From: Agelas oroides
Taxonomy: Eukaryota > Porifera > Demospongiae > Agelasida > Agelasidae
Assembly (NCBI GenBank): GCA_949130485.1
Contig: OX422203.1
Span: 2,757,178-2,821,177, forward strand
Direction: 5' to 3'
DNA: 64,000 nt
Shown here: positions 11,676 to 23,900 of the stretch, in pieces
How positions within the stretch are numbered: position 1 is the stretch's first letter
Layout: each line of letters opens with the position of its first letter
Notes under the pieces: generated by a model
What the model was told of the DNA's origin: nothing
Databases searched by the model: none
Seen by the model: the letters and a program-made list of their open reading frames with translations, nothing else
Translations under genes and position numbers: made by a program

Positions 11676-12425
11676 TCGGGGTACAGTGGAGTAGAGTGAG
11701 GTAGATTCGGGTCGATCCAGGATAGAGTGTGGTAGAGTGAGGTAGTGTCGGGGTAGAGTGTGGTAGAGTGAGGTAGAGTCGGGGTAGAATGTGGTAGAGT
11801 GAGGGAGAGTCGGGTCGAACCAGGGTAGAGTGTGGTAGAGTGAGGTAGATTCAGGGTAGAGTGTGGTAGAGTGAGGTAGAATCGGATCGAGCAAGGGTAG
11901 AGTGTGGTAGAGTGAGGTAGATTCGGGTCGAGCCTGAGTAGGGTGTGATAGAGTGAGGTAGAGTCTGGTCAAGCCAGGGTAGAGTGTAGTAGAGTTAGGT
12001 AGAGTCGGGGTAGAGTGTGGTAGAGTGAGGTAGAGTCCTGTTGACCCTGGGTAGAGTGTGGTAGAGTGAGGTAGAGTCAGGTCGAGTCAGGGTATAATGT
12101 GGTAGAGTGAGGTAGAATGAGGGTAGAGTGTGGTAGAGTGAGGTAGAATCGGATCGAGCCAGGGTAAAATGTGGTAGATAGAGGTAGAGTCGTGTCTAGC
12201 CAGGGTAGAGTGTGGTAGAGTGAGGTGGAGTCGGGTCGAGCCAGGGTAGAGTGTGGTATAGTGAGGTAGAGTCGGAGTAGAGTGTGGTAGAGTGAGTTGG
12301 AGGCGGTGTAGAGTGTGGTAGAGTGAGGTAGAGTCGGGTCGAGCCAGGGTAGAGTGTGGTAGAATGAGGTAGAGTCGGGTCGAGTCAGGGTAGAGTGTGG
12401 TAGAGTGAGGTAGAGTCGGGTTAGA
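11676..12425 (+). repeat. Second copy of the 1,135-bp-offset duplication
   Basis: This matches 10541-11290. After its end it continues like 10270-10390 (GAATGAGATAG, then GAGCCGGGG), which shows mosaic joining of segments from the same neighbourhood. About 385 bp of different monomer order separates the two copies. Confidence 0.85.
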
Positions 12426-15400
12426 GTGTGGCAGAATGAGATAGAGTCGGGTCGAGCCAGGGTAGAGTGTGGTAGAGTGAGGTAGAGCCGGGGTAGAGTG
12501 TGGTAGAGTGAGGGAGAGTCGGGTCGAGCCAGGTTAGAGTGTGGTAGAGTGAGGTAGAGTCCGGTTGAGACAGGGTAGAGTGTGGTAGAGTGAGGAAGAG
12601 TCGGATCGAGCCAGGTTAAAGTGTGGTAGAGTGAGGTAGGGTCGGGGTAGAGTGTGGTAGAGTGAGGGAGATTCGTGTCTAGCCAGGGTAGAGTGTCGTA
12701 GAGTGAGGTAGAGTCGGGTCGAGATTGGGTAGAATGTGGCAGAGTGAGGTAGAGTCGGTTCGATCGAGGGTACAGTGTGGTAGAGTGAGGTAGAGTTGGG
12801 GTAGAGTGGGGTAGAGCGAGGTAGAATCGGATCGAGCCAGGGTAGAGTGTGGTAGAGTGAGGTAGAGTCGGGTCGAGCTAGGGTAGAGTGTGGTAGCGTG
12901 AGGTAGAATCGGATCGACCAAGGGTAGAGTGTTGTAGAGTGAGGTAGAGTCCGGGTAGAGTGTGGTAGCATGAGGGAGAGTCGGGTCGAGCAAGGGTAGA
13001 GCATGGTAGAGTGAGGTAGAGTCGGAGTAGAGTGTGGTAGAGTGAGGTAGAGTCGGGATAAAGTGTGGTAGATTGAGGTAGAGTCGGGTTGAGCCAGGTT
13101 AGAGTGTGGTAGAGTGAGGTAGAGTCAAGTTGACCCAGGGTAGAGTGTGGTAGAGTGAGGTAGAGTCGGATCGAGTCAGGGTAAAGTGTGGTAGAGTGAG
13201 GTAGAGTCGGGGTAGAGTGTGGTAGAGTGAGGTAGATTCGGGTCTAGCCAGGGTAGAGTGTGCTAGAGTGAGGTAGAGTCGGGATAGAGTGTGGTAGAGT
13301 GAGTTAGAGGCGGTGTACAGTGTGGTAGAGTGAGGTAGAGTCAGGTCGAGCCAGGGTAGAATGTGGTAGAATGAGGTAGAGTCGGGTCGAGTCAGGGTAG
13401 AGTGTGGTAGAGTGAGGTAGAGTCGGGTTAGAGTGTGGTAGAATGAGATAGAGTCGGGTCGAGCCAGGGTAGAGTGTGGTAGAGTGAGGTAGAGTCGGGG
13501 TAGAGTGTGGTAGAGTGAGGTAGAATCGGGTCAAGCCAGGGTAGAGTGTGGTAGAGTGAGGAAGAGTCGGGGTAGAGTGTGGTAGAGTGAGGTAGAGACG
13601 GGTCTAGACTGGGTAGAGTGTGGGAGAGTGAGGCAGACTTGGAGTAGAGTGTGGTACAGTGAGGTCGAGCCAGGATAGGGTGTGGTAGAGTGAGGTAGAG
13701 TCGGGGTAGAGTGTGGTAGAGTGAGGTAGAGTGAGGTAGAGTCGGGGTAGAGTGTGGTAGAGTGAGGTAGAGTCGGGTCGAGGCAGGGTAGAGTGCGGTA
13801 GAGTGAGGTAGAGTCAGGATGAGGCAGGGTAGAGTGTGGTAGAGTGAGGTACATTCCGGTCTAAACAGGGTAGAGTGTGGTAGAGTGAGGTAGAGTCGGG
13901 TGGAGCCAGGGTAGAGTGTGATAGAGTGAGGTAGAGTCGGGGTAGAGTGTGGTACAGTGAGGTCGATCCAGGGTAGGGTATGGTAGAGTGAGGTAGAGTC
14001 GGGGTAGAGTGTGGTAGAGTGAGGTAGAGTCGGGTCTAGCCAGGGTAGAGTGTGGTAGAGTGAGGTAGAGACGGGTCTAGCCTTGGTAGAGTGTAGGAGA
14101 GTGAGGTAGAATCGGAGTAGAGTGTGGTACAGTGAGGTCGAGCAAGGGTAGGGTGTGGTAGAGTGAGGTAGAGTCGGGGTAGAGTGTGGTAGAGTGAGGT
14201 AGAGTCGGGACGAGCCAGGGTAGAGTGTGGCAGAGTGAGGTAGAGTCAGGTCGAGCCAGGATAGAGTGTGGCAGAGTGAGGTAGAGTCGGGTCGAGGCAG
14301 GGTAGAGTGTGGTAGAGTGAGGTAGAGTCGGGGTAGAGTGTGGTAGAGTGAGGTAGAGTCGGGTCGAGCCAGGGTAGAGTGTGGTAGAGTGAGGTAGAAT
14401 CGGGTCGAGCCAGGGTAGAGTGTGGTATAGTGAGGTAGAGTAGGGGTAGAGTGTGGTAGAGTGAGGTAGAGTCGGGTCTAGCGAGGGTAGAGTGTGGTAG
14501 AGTGAGGTTGAGTCCGGTAAAGCCAGGGTAGAGTGTGCTAGAGGGATGTAGAGTCGGGGTAGAGTGTGGTAGAGTAAGGTAGAGTCGGGGTAGAGTGTGG
14601 TAGAGAGAGGTAGAATCGGGTCGAGCCAGAGTAGTGTGTGGTAGAGTGAGATAGAGTCGGGGTAGAGTGTGGTAGAGTGTGGTAGAGTGAGGTAGTGTCG
14701 GGTCTAGCCAGGGTAGAGTGCGGTAAAATGAGGTATAGTCGGGTTGAGCCAGGGTAGAGTGTAGTAGAGTGAGGTAGAGTCAGGACGAGCCAGGGGAGAG
14801 TGTGGTAGAGTGAGGTACATTCCGGTCTAAACAGGGTAGAGTGTGGTAGAGTGAGGTAGAGTCAGGTGTAGCCAGGGTAGAGTGTGGTAGAGTGAGTTAG
14901 AGTCGGGGTAGGGTGTGGTAGAGTGAGGTAGAGTCGGGTCGAGCCAGGGCAGGGTGTGGTAGAGTGAGGTAGAGTCGGGTCGAGCCAGGGTAGACTGTGG
15001 TAGAGTGAGGTAGAGTCGTGTCGAGCCAGGGTATAGTGTGGTAGAGTGAGGTAGAGTCGGGGTACAGTGGGGTTGAGCGAGGTAGAATCGGATCGAGCCA
15101 GGGTAGAGTGTGGTAGAGTGAGGTAGAGTCCGGGTAGAGTGTGGTAGAATGAGGGAGAGTCGGGTCGAGCAAGGGTAGACTGAGGTAGAGTCGGGATAGA
15201 GTGTGGTAGATTGAGGTAGAGTCGGGTCGAGCCAGGGTAGAATGTGGTAGAGTGAGGTAGAGTCGGGATAGAGTGTGGTAGAGTGAGGTAGAGTCGGGTC
15301 GAGCCAGGTTAGAGTGTGGTAGAGTGAGGTAGAGTCCGGTTGAGACAGGGTAGAGTGTGGTAGAGTGAGGAAGAGTCGGATCGAGCCAGGTTAAAGTGTG

Positions 15401-16831
15401 GTAGAGTGAGGTAGGGTCGGGGTAGAGTGTGGTAGAGTGAGGTAGATTCGGGTCTAGCCAGGGTGGAGTGAGGTAGAGTCGGGTCGAGATAGGGTAGAGT
15501 GTGGTAGAGTGAGGAAGAGTCGGGTCGACCCAGGGTAGACTGCGGTAGAGTGAGGTAGAGTCGGGTCGAACCAGGGTAGAGTGTGGTAGAGTGAGGTAGA
15601 GTCAGGGTAGAGTGTGGTAGAGTGAGGTAGAGTCGGGGTAGAGTGTGGTAGAGTGAGGTAGAGTCGTGTCGAGCAAGGGTAGAGTGTGGTAGAGTGAGGT
15701 AGAGTCGGTTCTAGCGAGGGTAGAGTGTGGTAGAGTGAGGTAGAGTAGGATCTAGCGAGGGTAGAGTGTGGTAGAGTGAGGTAGAGTCCGTTAGAGCCAG
15801 GGTAGAGTGAGCTAGAGTGAAGTAGAGTCGTGTTATGGTGTGGTAGAGTGCAGTAGAGTGAGGTAGAGTCAGGTCAAGCCAGTGTAGAGGGAGGTAGAGT
15901 GAAGTAGAGACGGGGTAGAGTGAGGTAGAGTGAGATAGAGTCGGATCGAGACAGGGTAGATTGTGGTAGAGTGAGGTAGTATCGGGTAGAACGAGGGTGG
16001 AGTGTGGTAGAGTGCATGAGGTAGAGCCGGTGTAGAGTGGGGTAGAGTAAGGTAGAGTCGGGGTAGAGTGTGGTAGAGAGAGGTAGAGTCGGGTCGAGAC
16101 AGGGTAGAGTGTGCTAGAGTGAGGTAGAGTTGCGGTAGAGTGTGGTACAGTGTGGTAGTGTGAGGTAGAGCCGGGTCGAGCCAGGTTAGAGTATGGTAGA
16201 GTGAGGTAGAATCGGGTCGAGCCAGGGTAGACTGTGGTAGAGTGAGGTAGAGTCGTGTCGAGCCAAGGTAGAGTGTGGTAGAGTGAGGTAGAGTCCGGGT
16301 AGAGTGTGGTAGAATGAGGGACAGTCGGGTCGAGCAAGGGTAGAGTGAGGGAGAGTCGGGTCGAGCAAGGGTAGAGTGAGGTAGAGTCGGGATAGAGTGT
16401 GGTAGATTGAGGTAGAGTCGGGTCGAGCCAGGGTAGAATGTGGTAGAGTGAGGTAGAGTCGGGATAGAGTGTGGTAGAGTGAGGTAGAGTCGGGTCGAGC
16501 CAGGTTAGAGTGTGGTAGAGTGAGGTAGAGTCCGGTTGAGACAGGGTAGAGTGTGGTAGAGTGAGGAAGAGTCGGATCGAGCCAGGTTAAAGTGTGGTAG
16601 AGTGAGGTAGGGTCGGGGTAGAGTGTGGTAGAGTGAGGGAGATTCGGGTCTAGCCAGGGTAGAGTGTCGTAGAGTGAGGTAGAGTCGGGTCGAGATTGGG
16701 TAGAATGTGGCAGAGTGAGGTAGAGTCGGTCCGATCCAGGGTACAGTGTGGTAGAGTGAGGTAGAGTTGGGGTAGAGTGGGGTAGAGCGAGGTAGAATCG
16801 GATCGAGCCAGGGTAGAGTGTGGTAGAGTGA

Positions 16832-17112
16832 GGTAGAGTCCGGTTGAGACAGGGTAGAGTGTGGTAGAGTGAGGAAGAGTCGGATCGAGCCAGGTTAAAG
16901 TGTGGTAGAGTGAGGGAGATTCGGGTCTAGCCAGGGTAGAGTGTCGTAGAGTGAGGTAGAGTCGGGTCGAGATTGGGTAGAATGTGGCAGAGTGAGGTAG
17001 AGTCGGTCCGATCCAGGGTACAGTGTGGTAGAGTGAGGTAGAGTTGGGGTAGAGTGGGGTAGAGCGAGGTAGAATCGGATCGAGCCAGGGTAGAGTGTGG
17101 TAGAGTGAGGTA
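16832..17112 (+). repeat. 277-bp insertion distinguishing A2 from A1
   Basis: A2 repeats the run from the GAGGAAGAG monomer through CAGATTG-type, GTCCGATCC and GTGGGGTAGAGCG monomers, which A1 has once near 3.64-3.91 kb. Counting monomers gives six long plus one short, 277 bp. The second copy lacks one 31-bp monomer relative to the first, so the duplication was followed or accompanied by loss of one short monomer. Confidence 0.85.
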
Positions 17113-18282
17113 GAGTCAGGTCGAGCTAGGGTAGAGTGTGATAGCGTGAGGTAGAATCGGATCGACCCAGGGAAGAGTGTTGTAGAGTGAGGTAGAGTCC
17201 GGGTAGAGTGTGGTAGCATGAGGGAGAGTCGGGTCGAGCAAGGGTAGAGCATGGTAGAGTGAGGTAGAGTCGGAGTAGAGTGTGGTAGAGTGAGGTAGAG
17301 TCGGGATAAAGTGTGGTAGATTGAGGTAGAGTCGGGTTGAGCCAGGTTAGAGTGTGGTAGAGTGAGGTAGAGTCAAGTTGACCCAGGGTAGAGTGTGGTA
17401 GAGTGAGGTAGAGTCGGATCGAGTCAGGGTAAAGTGTGGTAGAGTGAGGTAGAGTCGGGGTAGAGTGTGGTAGAGTGAGGTAGATTCGGGTCTAGCCAGG
17501 GTAGAGTGTGCTAGAGTGAGGTAGAGTCGGGATAGAGTGTGGTAGAGTGAGTTAGAGGCGGGGTACAGTGTGGTAGAGTGAGGTAGAGTCAGGTCGAGCC
17601 AGGGTAGAATGTGGTAGAATGAGGTAGAGTCGGGTCGAGTCAGGGTAGAGTGTGGTAGAGTAAGGTAGAGTCGGGTTAGAGTGTGGTAGAATGAGATAGA
17701 GTCGGGTCGAGCCAGGGTAGAGTGTGGTAGAGTGAGGTAGAGTCGGTGTAGAGTGTGGTAGAGTGAGGTAGAATCGGGTCAAGCCAGGGTAGAGTGTGGT
17801 AGAGTGAGGAAGAGTCGGGGTAGAGTGTGGTAGAGTGAGGTAGAGACGGGTCTAGACTGGGTAGAGTGTGGGAGAGTGAGGCAGACTTGGAGTAGAGTGT
17901 GGTACAGTGAGGTCGAGCCAGGATAGGGTGTGGTAGAGTGAGGTAGAGTCGGGGTAGAGTGTGGTAGAGTGAGGTAGATTGAGGTAGAGTCGGGGTAGAG
18001 TGTGGTAGAGTGAGGTAGAGTCGGGTCGAGGCAGGGTAGAGTGCGGTAGAGTGAGGTAGAGTCAGGATGAGGCAGGGTAGAGTGTGGTAGAGTGAGGTAC
18101 ATTTTGGTCTAAACAGGGTAGAGTGTGGTAGAGTGAGGTAGAGTCGGGTGGAGCCAGGGTAGAGTGTGATAGAGTGAGGTAGAGTCGGGGTAGAGTGTGG
18201 TACAGTGAGGTCGATCCAGGGTAGGGTATGGTAGAGTGAGGTAGAGTCGGGGTAGAGTGTGGTAGAGTGAGGTAGAGTCGGG

Positions 18283-18632
18283 TCTAGCCAGGGTAGAGTG
18301 TGGTAGAGTGAGGTAGAGACGGGTCTAGCCTTGGTAGAGTGTAGGAGAGTGAGGTAGAATCGGAGTAGAGTGTGGTACAGTGAGGTCGAGCCAGGGTAGG
18401 GTGTGGTAGAGTGAGGTAGAGTCGGGGTAGAGTGTGGTAGAGTGAGGTAGAGTCGGGTCTAGCCAGGGTAGAGTGTGGTAGAGTGAGGTAGAGACGGGTC
18501 TAGCCTTGGTAGAGTGTAGGAGAGTGAGGTAGAATCGGAGTAGAGTGTGGTACAGTGAGGTCGAGCCAGGGTAGGTTGTGGTAGAGTGAGGTAGAGTCGG
18601 GGTAGAGTGTGGTAGAGTGAGGTAGAGTCGGG
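18283..18632 (+). repeat. 175-bp tandem duplication in A2
   Basis: This is the A2 counterpart of 5091-5440, at offset 13,192. The two copies join at 18457/18458. Its presence in both A copies fixes the order of events: first the 175-bp duplication, then the ~13-kb duplication. Confidence 0.86.
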
Positions 18633-21600
18633 ACGAGCCAGGGTAGAGTGTGGCAGAGTGAGGTAGAGTCGGGTCGAGGCAGGGTAGAGTGTGCTAGAGT
18701 GAGGTAGACTCGGGGTAGAGTGTGGTAGAGTAAGGTAGAGTCGGGGTAGAGTGTGGTAGAGAGAGGTAGAATCGGGTCGAGCCAGAGTAGTGTGTGGTAG
18801 AGTGAGATAGAGTCGGGGTAGAGTGTGGTAGAGTGTGGTAGAGTGAGGTAGTGTCGGGTCTAGCCAGGGTAGAGTGCGGTAAAATGAGGTATAGTCGGGT
18901 TGAGCCAGGGTAGAGTGTAGTAGAGTGAGGTAGAGTCAGGACGAGCCAGGGGAGAGTGTGGTAGAGTGAGGTACATTCCGGTCTAAACAGGGTAGAGTGT
19001 GGTAGAGTGAGGTAGAGTCAGGTGTAGCCAGGGTAGAGTGTGGTAGAGTGAGTTAGAGTCGGGGTAGGGTGTGGTAGAGTGAGGTAGAGTCGGGTCGAGC
19101 CAGGGCAGGGTGTGGTAGAGTGAGGTAGAGTCGGGTCGAGCCAGGGTAGACTGTGGTAGAGTGAGGTAGAGTCATGTCGAGCCAGGGTATAGTATGGTAG
19201 AGTGAGGTAGAGTCGGGGTAGAGTGGGGTAGAGCGAGGTAGAATCGGATCGAGCCAGGGTAGAGTGTGGTAGAGTGAGGTAGAGTCCGGGTAGAGTGTGG
19301 TAGAATGAGGGAGAGTCGGGTCGAGCAAGGGTAGACTGAGGTAGAGTCGGGATAGAGTGTGGTAGATTGAGGTAGAGTCGGGTCGAGCCAGGGTAGAATG
19401 TGGTAGAGTGAGGTAGAGTCGGGATAGAGTGTGGTAGAGTGAGGTAGAGTCGGGTCGAGCCAGGTTAGAGTGTGGTAGAGTGAGGTAGAGTCCGGTTGAG
19501 ACAGGGTAGAGTGTGGTAGAGTGAGGAAGAGTCGGATCGAGCCAGGTTAAAGTGTGGTAGAGTGAGGTAGGGTCGGGGTAGAGTGTGGTAGAGTGAGGTA
19601 GATTCGGGTCTAGCCAGGGTAGAGTGTCGTAGAGTGAGGTAGAGTCGGGTCGAGATTGGGTAGAATGTGGCAGAGTGAGGTAGAGTCGGTTCGATCCAGG
19701 GTACAGTGTGGTAGAGTGAGGTAGAGTCGGGGTAGAGTGGGGTAGAGCGAGGTAGAATCGGATCGAGCCAGGGTAGAGTGTGGTAGAGTGAGGTAGAGTC
19801 CGGGTAGAGTGTGGTAGAATGAGGGAGAGTCGGGTCGAGCCAGGGTAGGGTGTGGTAGAGTGAGGTAGAGTCTGGGTAGAGTGTGGTAGAGTGAGGGAGA
19901 GTCGGGTCGAGCCAGGGTTGAGTGTGGTAGAGTGAGGTAGAGTCTGGGTAGAGTGTGGTAGAGGGAGGTAGAGTCGGGTCGAGCCTGGGTAGCGTGTGGT
20001 AGAGTGAGGAAGAGTCCTGTGGACCCAGGGTAGAGTGTGGTAGAGTGAGGTAGAATCGGGTTTAGCCAGGGTAAAGTATGGTAGAGGAGGTAGAGTAGGG
20101 TCAAGACAGGGTAGAGTGTGGTAGAGTGTGGTAGAGTGAGGTAGAATCAGGGTAGAGTGAGGTAGAGTCGGGTCGAGCCAGGATAGAGTGTGGTAGAGTT
20201 AGGTAGTGTCGGGTCTAGCCAGGGTAGAGTGTGGTAGAGTGAGGTGGAGTCGGGTCGAGCCAGGGTAGAGTGTGGTAGAGTGAGGTAGAGTCGGGGTAGA
20301 GTGTGGTAGAGTGAGTTAGAGGCGGTGTAGAGTGTGGTAGAGTGAGGTAGAGTCGGGTCGAGCCAGGGTAGAGTGTGGTAGAATGAGGTAGAGTCGGGTC
20401 GAGTCAGGGTAGAGTGTGGTAGAGTGAGGTAGAGTCGGGGTAGAGTGTGGTAGGATGATATAGAGTCGGGTCGAGCCAGGGTAGAGTGTGGTAGAGTGAG
20501 GTAGAGTCGGGGTAGAGTGGGGTAGAGTGAGGTAGAATCGGGTCAAGCCAGGGTAGAGTGTGGTAGAGTGAGGAAGAGTCGGGGTAGAGTGTGGTAGAGT
20601 GAGGTAGAGTCTGGTCGAGCTAGGGAAGAGTGTGGTAGTGTGAGGTAGAATCGGATCGACCCAGGGTAGAGTGAGGTAGAGTGAGGTAGAGTCGGAGTAG
20701 AGTGTGGTAGAGTGAGGTAGAGTCGGGATAAAGTGTGGTAGATTGGGTAGAGTCGGGTTGAGCCAGGTTACAGAGTGGTAGAGTGAGGTAGTGTCAAGTT
20801 GACCCAGGGTAGAGTGTGGTAGAGTGAGGTAGAGTCGGATCGAGTCAGGGTAAAGTGTCGTAGAGTGAGGTAGAGTCGGGGTAGAGTGTTGTAGAGTGAG
20901 GTAGATTCGGGTCTAGCCAGGGTAGAGTGTCGTAGAGTGAGGTAGAGTCGGGTCGAGATAGGGTAGAGTGTGGTAGAGTGAGGTGGAGTCGGGTCGAGCC
21001 AGGGTAGAGTGTGGTAGAGTGAGGTAGAGTCGGGGTAGAGTGTGGTAGAGTGAGTTAGAGGCGGTGTAGAGTGTGGTAGAGTGAGGTAGAGTCAGGTCGA
21101 GTCAGGGTAGAGTGTGGCAGAATGAGGTAGAGTAGGGTCGAGTCAGGGTAGAGTGTGGTAGAGTGAGGTAGAGTCGGGTTAGAGTGTGGTAGAATGAGAT
21201 AGAGTCGGGTCGAGCCAGGGTAGAGTGTGGTAGAGTGAGGTAGAGTCGGGGTAGAGTGTGGTAGAGTGAGGTAGAATCGGGTCAAGCCAGGGTAGAGTGT
21301 GGTAGAGTGAGGAAGAGTCGGGGTAGAGTGTGGTAGAGTGAGGTAGAGACGGCTCTAGACTGGGTAGAGTGTGGGAGAGTGAGGCACACTTGGAGTAGAG
21401 TGTGGTACAGTGAGGTCGAGCCAGGGTAGGGTGTGGTAGAGTGAGGTAGAGTCGGGGTAGAGTGTGGTAGAGTGAGGTAGAGTGAGGTAGAGTCGGGGTA
21501 GAGTGTGGTAGAGTGAGGTAGAGTCGGGTCGAGACAGGGTAGAGTGCGGTAGAGAGAGGTAGAGTCAGGACGAGCCAGGGTAGAGTGTGGTAGAGTGAGG

Positions 21601-22950
21601 TACATTCCGGTCTAAACAGGGTAGAGTGTGGAAGAGTGAGGTATAGTAGGGTGGAGCCAGGGTAGAGTGTGGTAGAGTGAGGTAGAGTCGGGTCTCGCCA
21701 GGGTAGAGTGTGGTAGAGTGAGGTAGAGACGGGTCTAGCCTTGATAGAGTGTGGGAGAGTGAGGTAGAATCGGAGTAGAGTGTGGTACAGTGAGGTCGAG
21801 CCAGGGTAGGGTGTGGTAGAGTGAGGTAGAGTCGGGACGAGCCAGGGTAGAGTGTGGCAGACTGAGGTAGAGTCAGGTCGAGCCAGGATAGAGTGTGGTA
21901 GAGTGAGGTAGAGTCGGGTCGTGGCAGGGTAGAGTGTGGTAGAGTGAGGTAGAGTCGGGGTAGAGCGTGGTAGAGTGAGGTAGAGTCGGGTTGAGCCAGG
22001 GTAGAGTGTGGTAGAGTGAGGTAGAATTGGGTCGAGCCTGGGTAGAGTGTGGTATAGTGAGGTAGAATAGGGGTAGAGTGTGGTAGAGTGAGGTAGAGTC
22101 GGGTCTAGCGAGGGTAGAGTGTGGTAGAGTGAGGTAGAGTCGTGACTAGCGAGGGTAGAGTGTGGTAGAGTGAGGTTGAGTCCGGTAAAGCCAGGATAGA
22201 GTGTGCTAGAGGGATGTAGAGTCGGGGTAGAGTGTGGTAGAGTAAGGTAGAGTCGGGGTAGAGTGTGGTAGAGAGAGGTAGAATCGGGTCGAGCCAGAGT
22301 AGTGTGTGGTAGAGTGAGATAGAGTCGGGGTAGAGTGTGGTAGAGTGTGGTAGAGTGAAGGAGAGTCGGGGTAGAATGTGGTAGAGGGAGGTAGTGTCGG
22401 GTCTAGCCAGGGTAGAGTGCGGTAAAATGAGGTATAGTCGTGTTGAGCCAGGGTAGAGTGTAGTAGAGTGAGGTAGAGTCAGGACGAGCCAGGGGAGAGT
22501 GTGGTAGAGTGAGGTACATTCCGGTCTAAACAGGGTAGAGTGTGGTAGAGTGAGGTAGAGTCGGGTGTAGCCAGGGTAGATAGTGGTAGAGTGAGTTAGA
22601 GTCGGTGTAGAGTGTGGTAGAGTGAGGTAGAGTCGGGTCGAGCCAGGGTAGGGTGTGGGAGAGTGAGGTAGAGTCGGGTCGAGCCATGGTAGAGTGTGGT
22701 AGACTGAGGTAGAGTCGGGTCGAGCTAGGGTAGAGTGTGGTAGAGTGAGGTAGATTTGGGATAGAGTGTGGTACAGTGTGGAAGAGCGAGGTAGAGTCGG
22801 GGTACAGTGTGATAGAGTGAGGTAGAGTCCGGTAGAGCCTGGGTAGAGTGTGGTAGAGTGAGTTAGAGTCGGTATAGAGTGTGGTAGAGTGAGGTAGAGT
22901 CGGGTCGAGCCAGGGTAGGGTGTGGGAGAGTGAGGTAGAGTCGGGTCGAG

Positions 22951-23900
22951 CCAGGGTAGAGTGTGGTAGAGTGAGGTAGAGTCGGGGTAGAATGTGGTAG
23001 AGAGAGGTAGAGTCGGGTCGAGCTAGGGTAGAGTGTGGTAGAGTGAGGTAGATTTGGGATAGAGTGTGGTACAGTGTGGAAGAGCGAGGTAGAGTCGGGG
23101 TACATTGTGGTAGAGCGTGGTAGACTCCGGTAGAGCCAGGGTAGAGTGTGGTAGAGTGAGGTAGAGTCGGAGTAGAGTGTGGTACAGTGAGGTCGAGCCA
23201 GGGTAGGGTGTGGTAGGGTTAGGTAGAGACGGGTTAGAGTGTGGTAGAGTGAGGTAGAGTCGGGTCGAGCCAGGGTAGAGTGTGGTAGAGTGAGGTAGAG
23301 ACGGGTCTAGACTGGGTAGAGTGTGGGAGAGTGAGGCAGAGTCGGAGTAGAGTGTGGTACAGTCAGGTCGAGCCTAGGAAGGGTGTGGTAGAGTGAGGTA
23401 GAGTCGGGTTAGAGTGTGGTAGAGTGAGGTAGAGTCGGGTCGAGGCAGGGAAGAGTGCGGTAGAGTGAGGTAGAGTCAGGTCGAGCCAGGTTAGAGTGTT
23501 GTAGAGTGAGGTAGAGTCGGGATAGTGTGTGGTAGAGTGAGGTAGAGTCGGGTCGAGCCAGGGTAGAGTGTGGTAGAGTGAGGTAGAGTCGGGTCGAGCC
23601 AGGGTAGAGTGTGGTATAGTGAGGTAGAGTAGGGGTAGAGTGTGGTAGAGTGAGGTAGAGTCGGGTCTAGCCAAGGTAGAGTGTGGTAGAATCGGATCTA
23701 GCGAGGGTAGAGTGTGGTAGAATGAGGTAGAGTCCGGTAGAGCCAGGGTAGAGTGTGCTAGAGGGAGGTAGAATCGGGTCGAGCCAGAGTAGAGTGTGGT
23801 AGAGTGAGATAGCGTCGGGGTAGAGTGTGGTAGAGTGTGGTAGAGTGAAGGAGAGTCGGGGTAGAGTGTGGTAGAGTGAGGTAGTGTCTGGTCCAGCCAG
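22951..23900 (+). repeat. Transition between block A2 and block B1
   Basis: Ordinary long and short monomers. It opens with a second copy of the GATTTGGGATAG, GGAAGAGCG run (near 22.75 and 23.05 kb), and then shows CTAGACTGGG and GAAGAGTGCGG variants typical of later blocks. No gene and no clean second copy elsewhere was recognised. Confidence 0.7.

Larger units (their letters stand above)
9791..12915 (+). repeat. Spacer between A1 and A2 with its own monomer order
   Basis: This stretch is still pure satellite but follows neither A copy. It contains GTTGGAGGCGG near 10.14, 11.16 and 12.30 kb and the GTATAATG monomer near 10.96 and 12.09 kb. It carries a duplication at offset 1,135 bp (separate entries) and a single-monomer duplication at 11326-11407 (GACAGGGTAAAGTGTG twice, 41 bp apart). 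No landmark TACATTCC monomer was seen in it, unlike the rest of the window. It holds no gene. Confidence 0.82.
12916..22950 (+). repeat. Higher-order block A2 (second copy of the ~10-kb block)
   Basis: Position 12916 reads the same as position 1, and agreement holds at 12,915 bp and then 13,192 bp offset. Differences seen include CATTTTGG at 18.10 kb against CATTCTGG at 4.91 kb, GTAGTGTG at 20.64 kb against GTAGCGTG at 7.45 kb, and CATGTCGAG at 19.17 kb against CGTGTCGAG at 5.98 kb. Near 22.70 kb A2 lacks one 31-bp monomer that A1 has near 9.52 kb. It ends where a second GAGTTAGAGTCGGTATAG block diverges. Confidence 0.9.

Noticed and set aside
12661-12780. CENP-B-box-like sequence, prompted by TTCG in GATTCG and GGTTCGATC monomers
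   Set aside because: The spacing and the CGGG half of the nTTCGnnnnAnnCGGGn core are not met on either strand in the copies examined.
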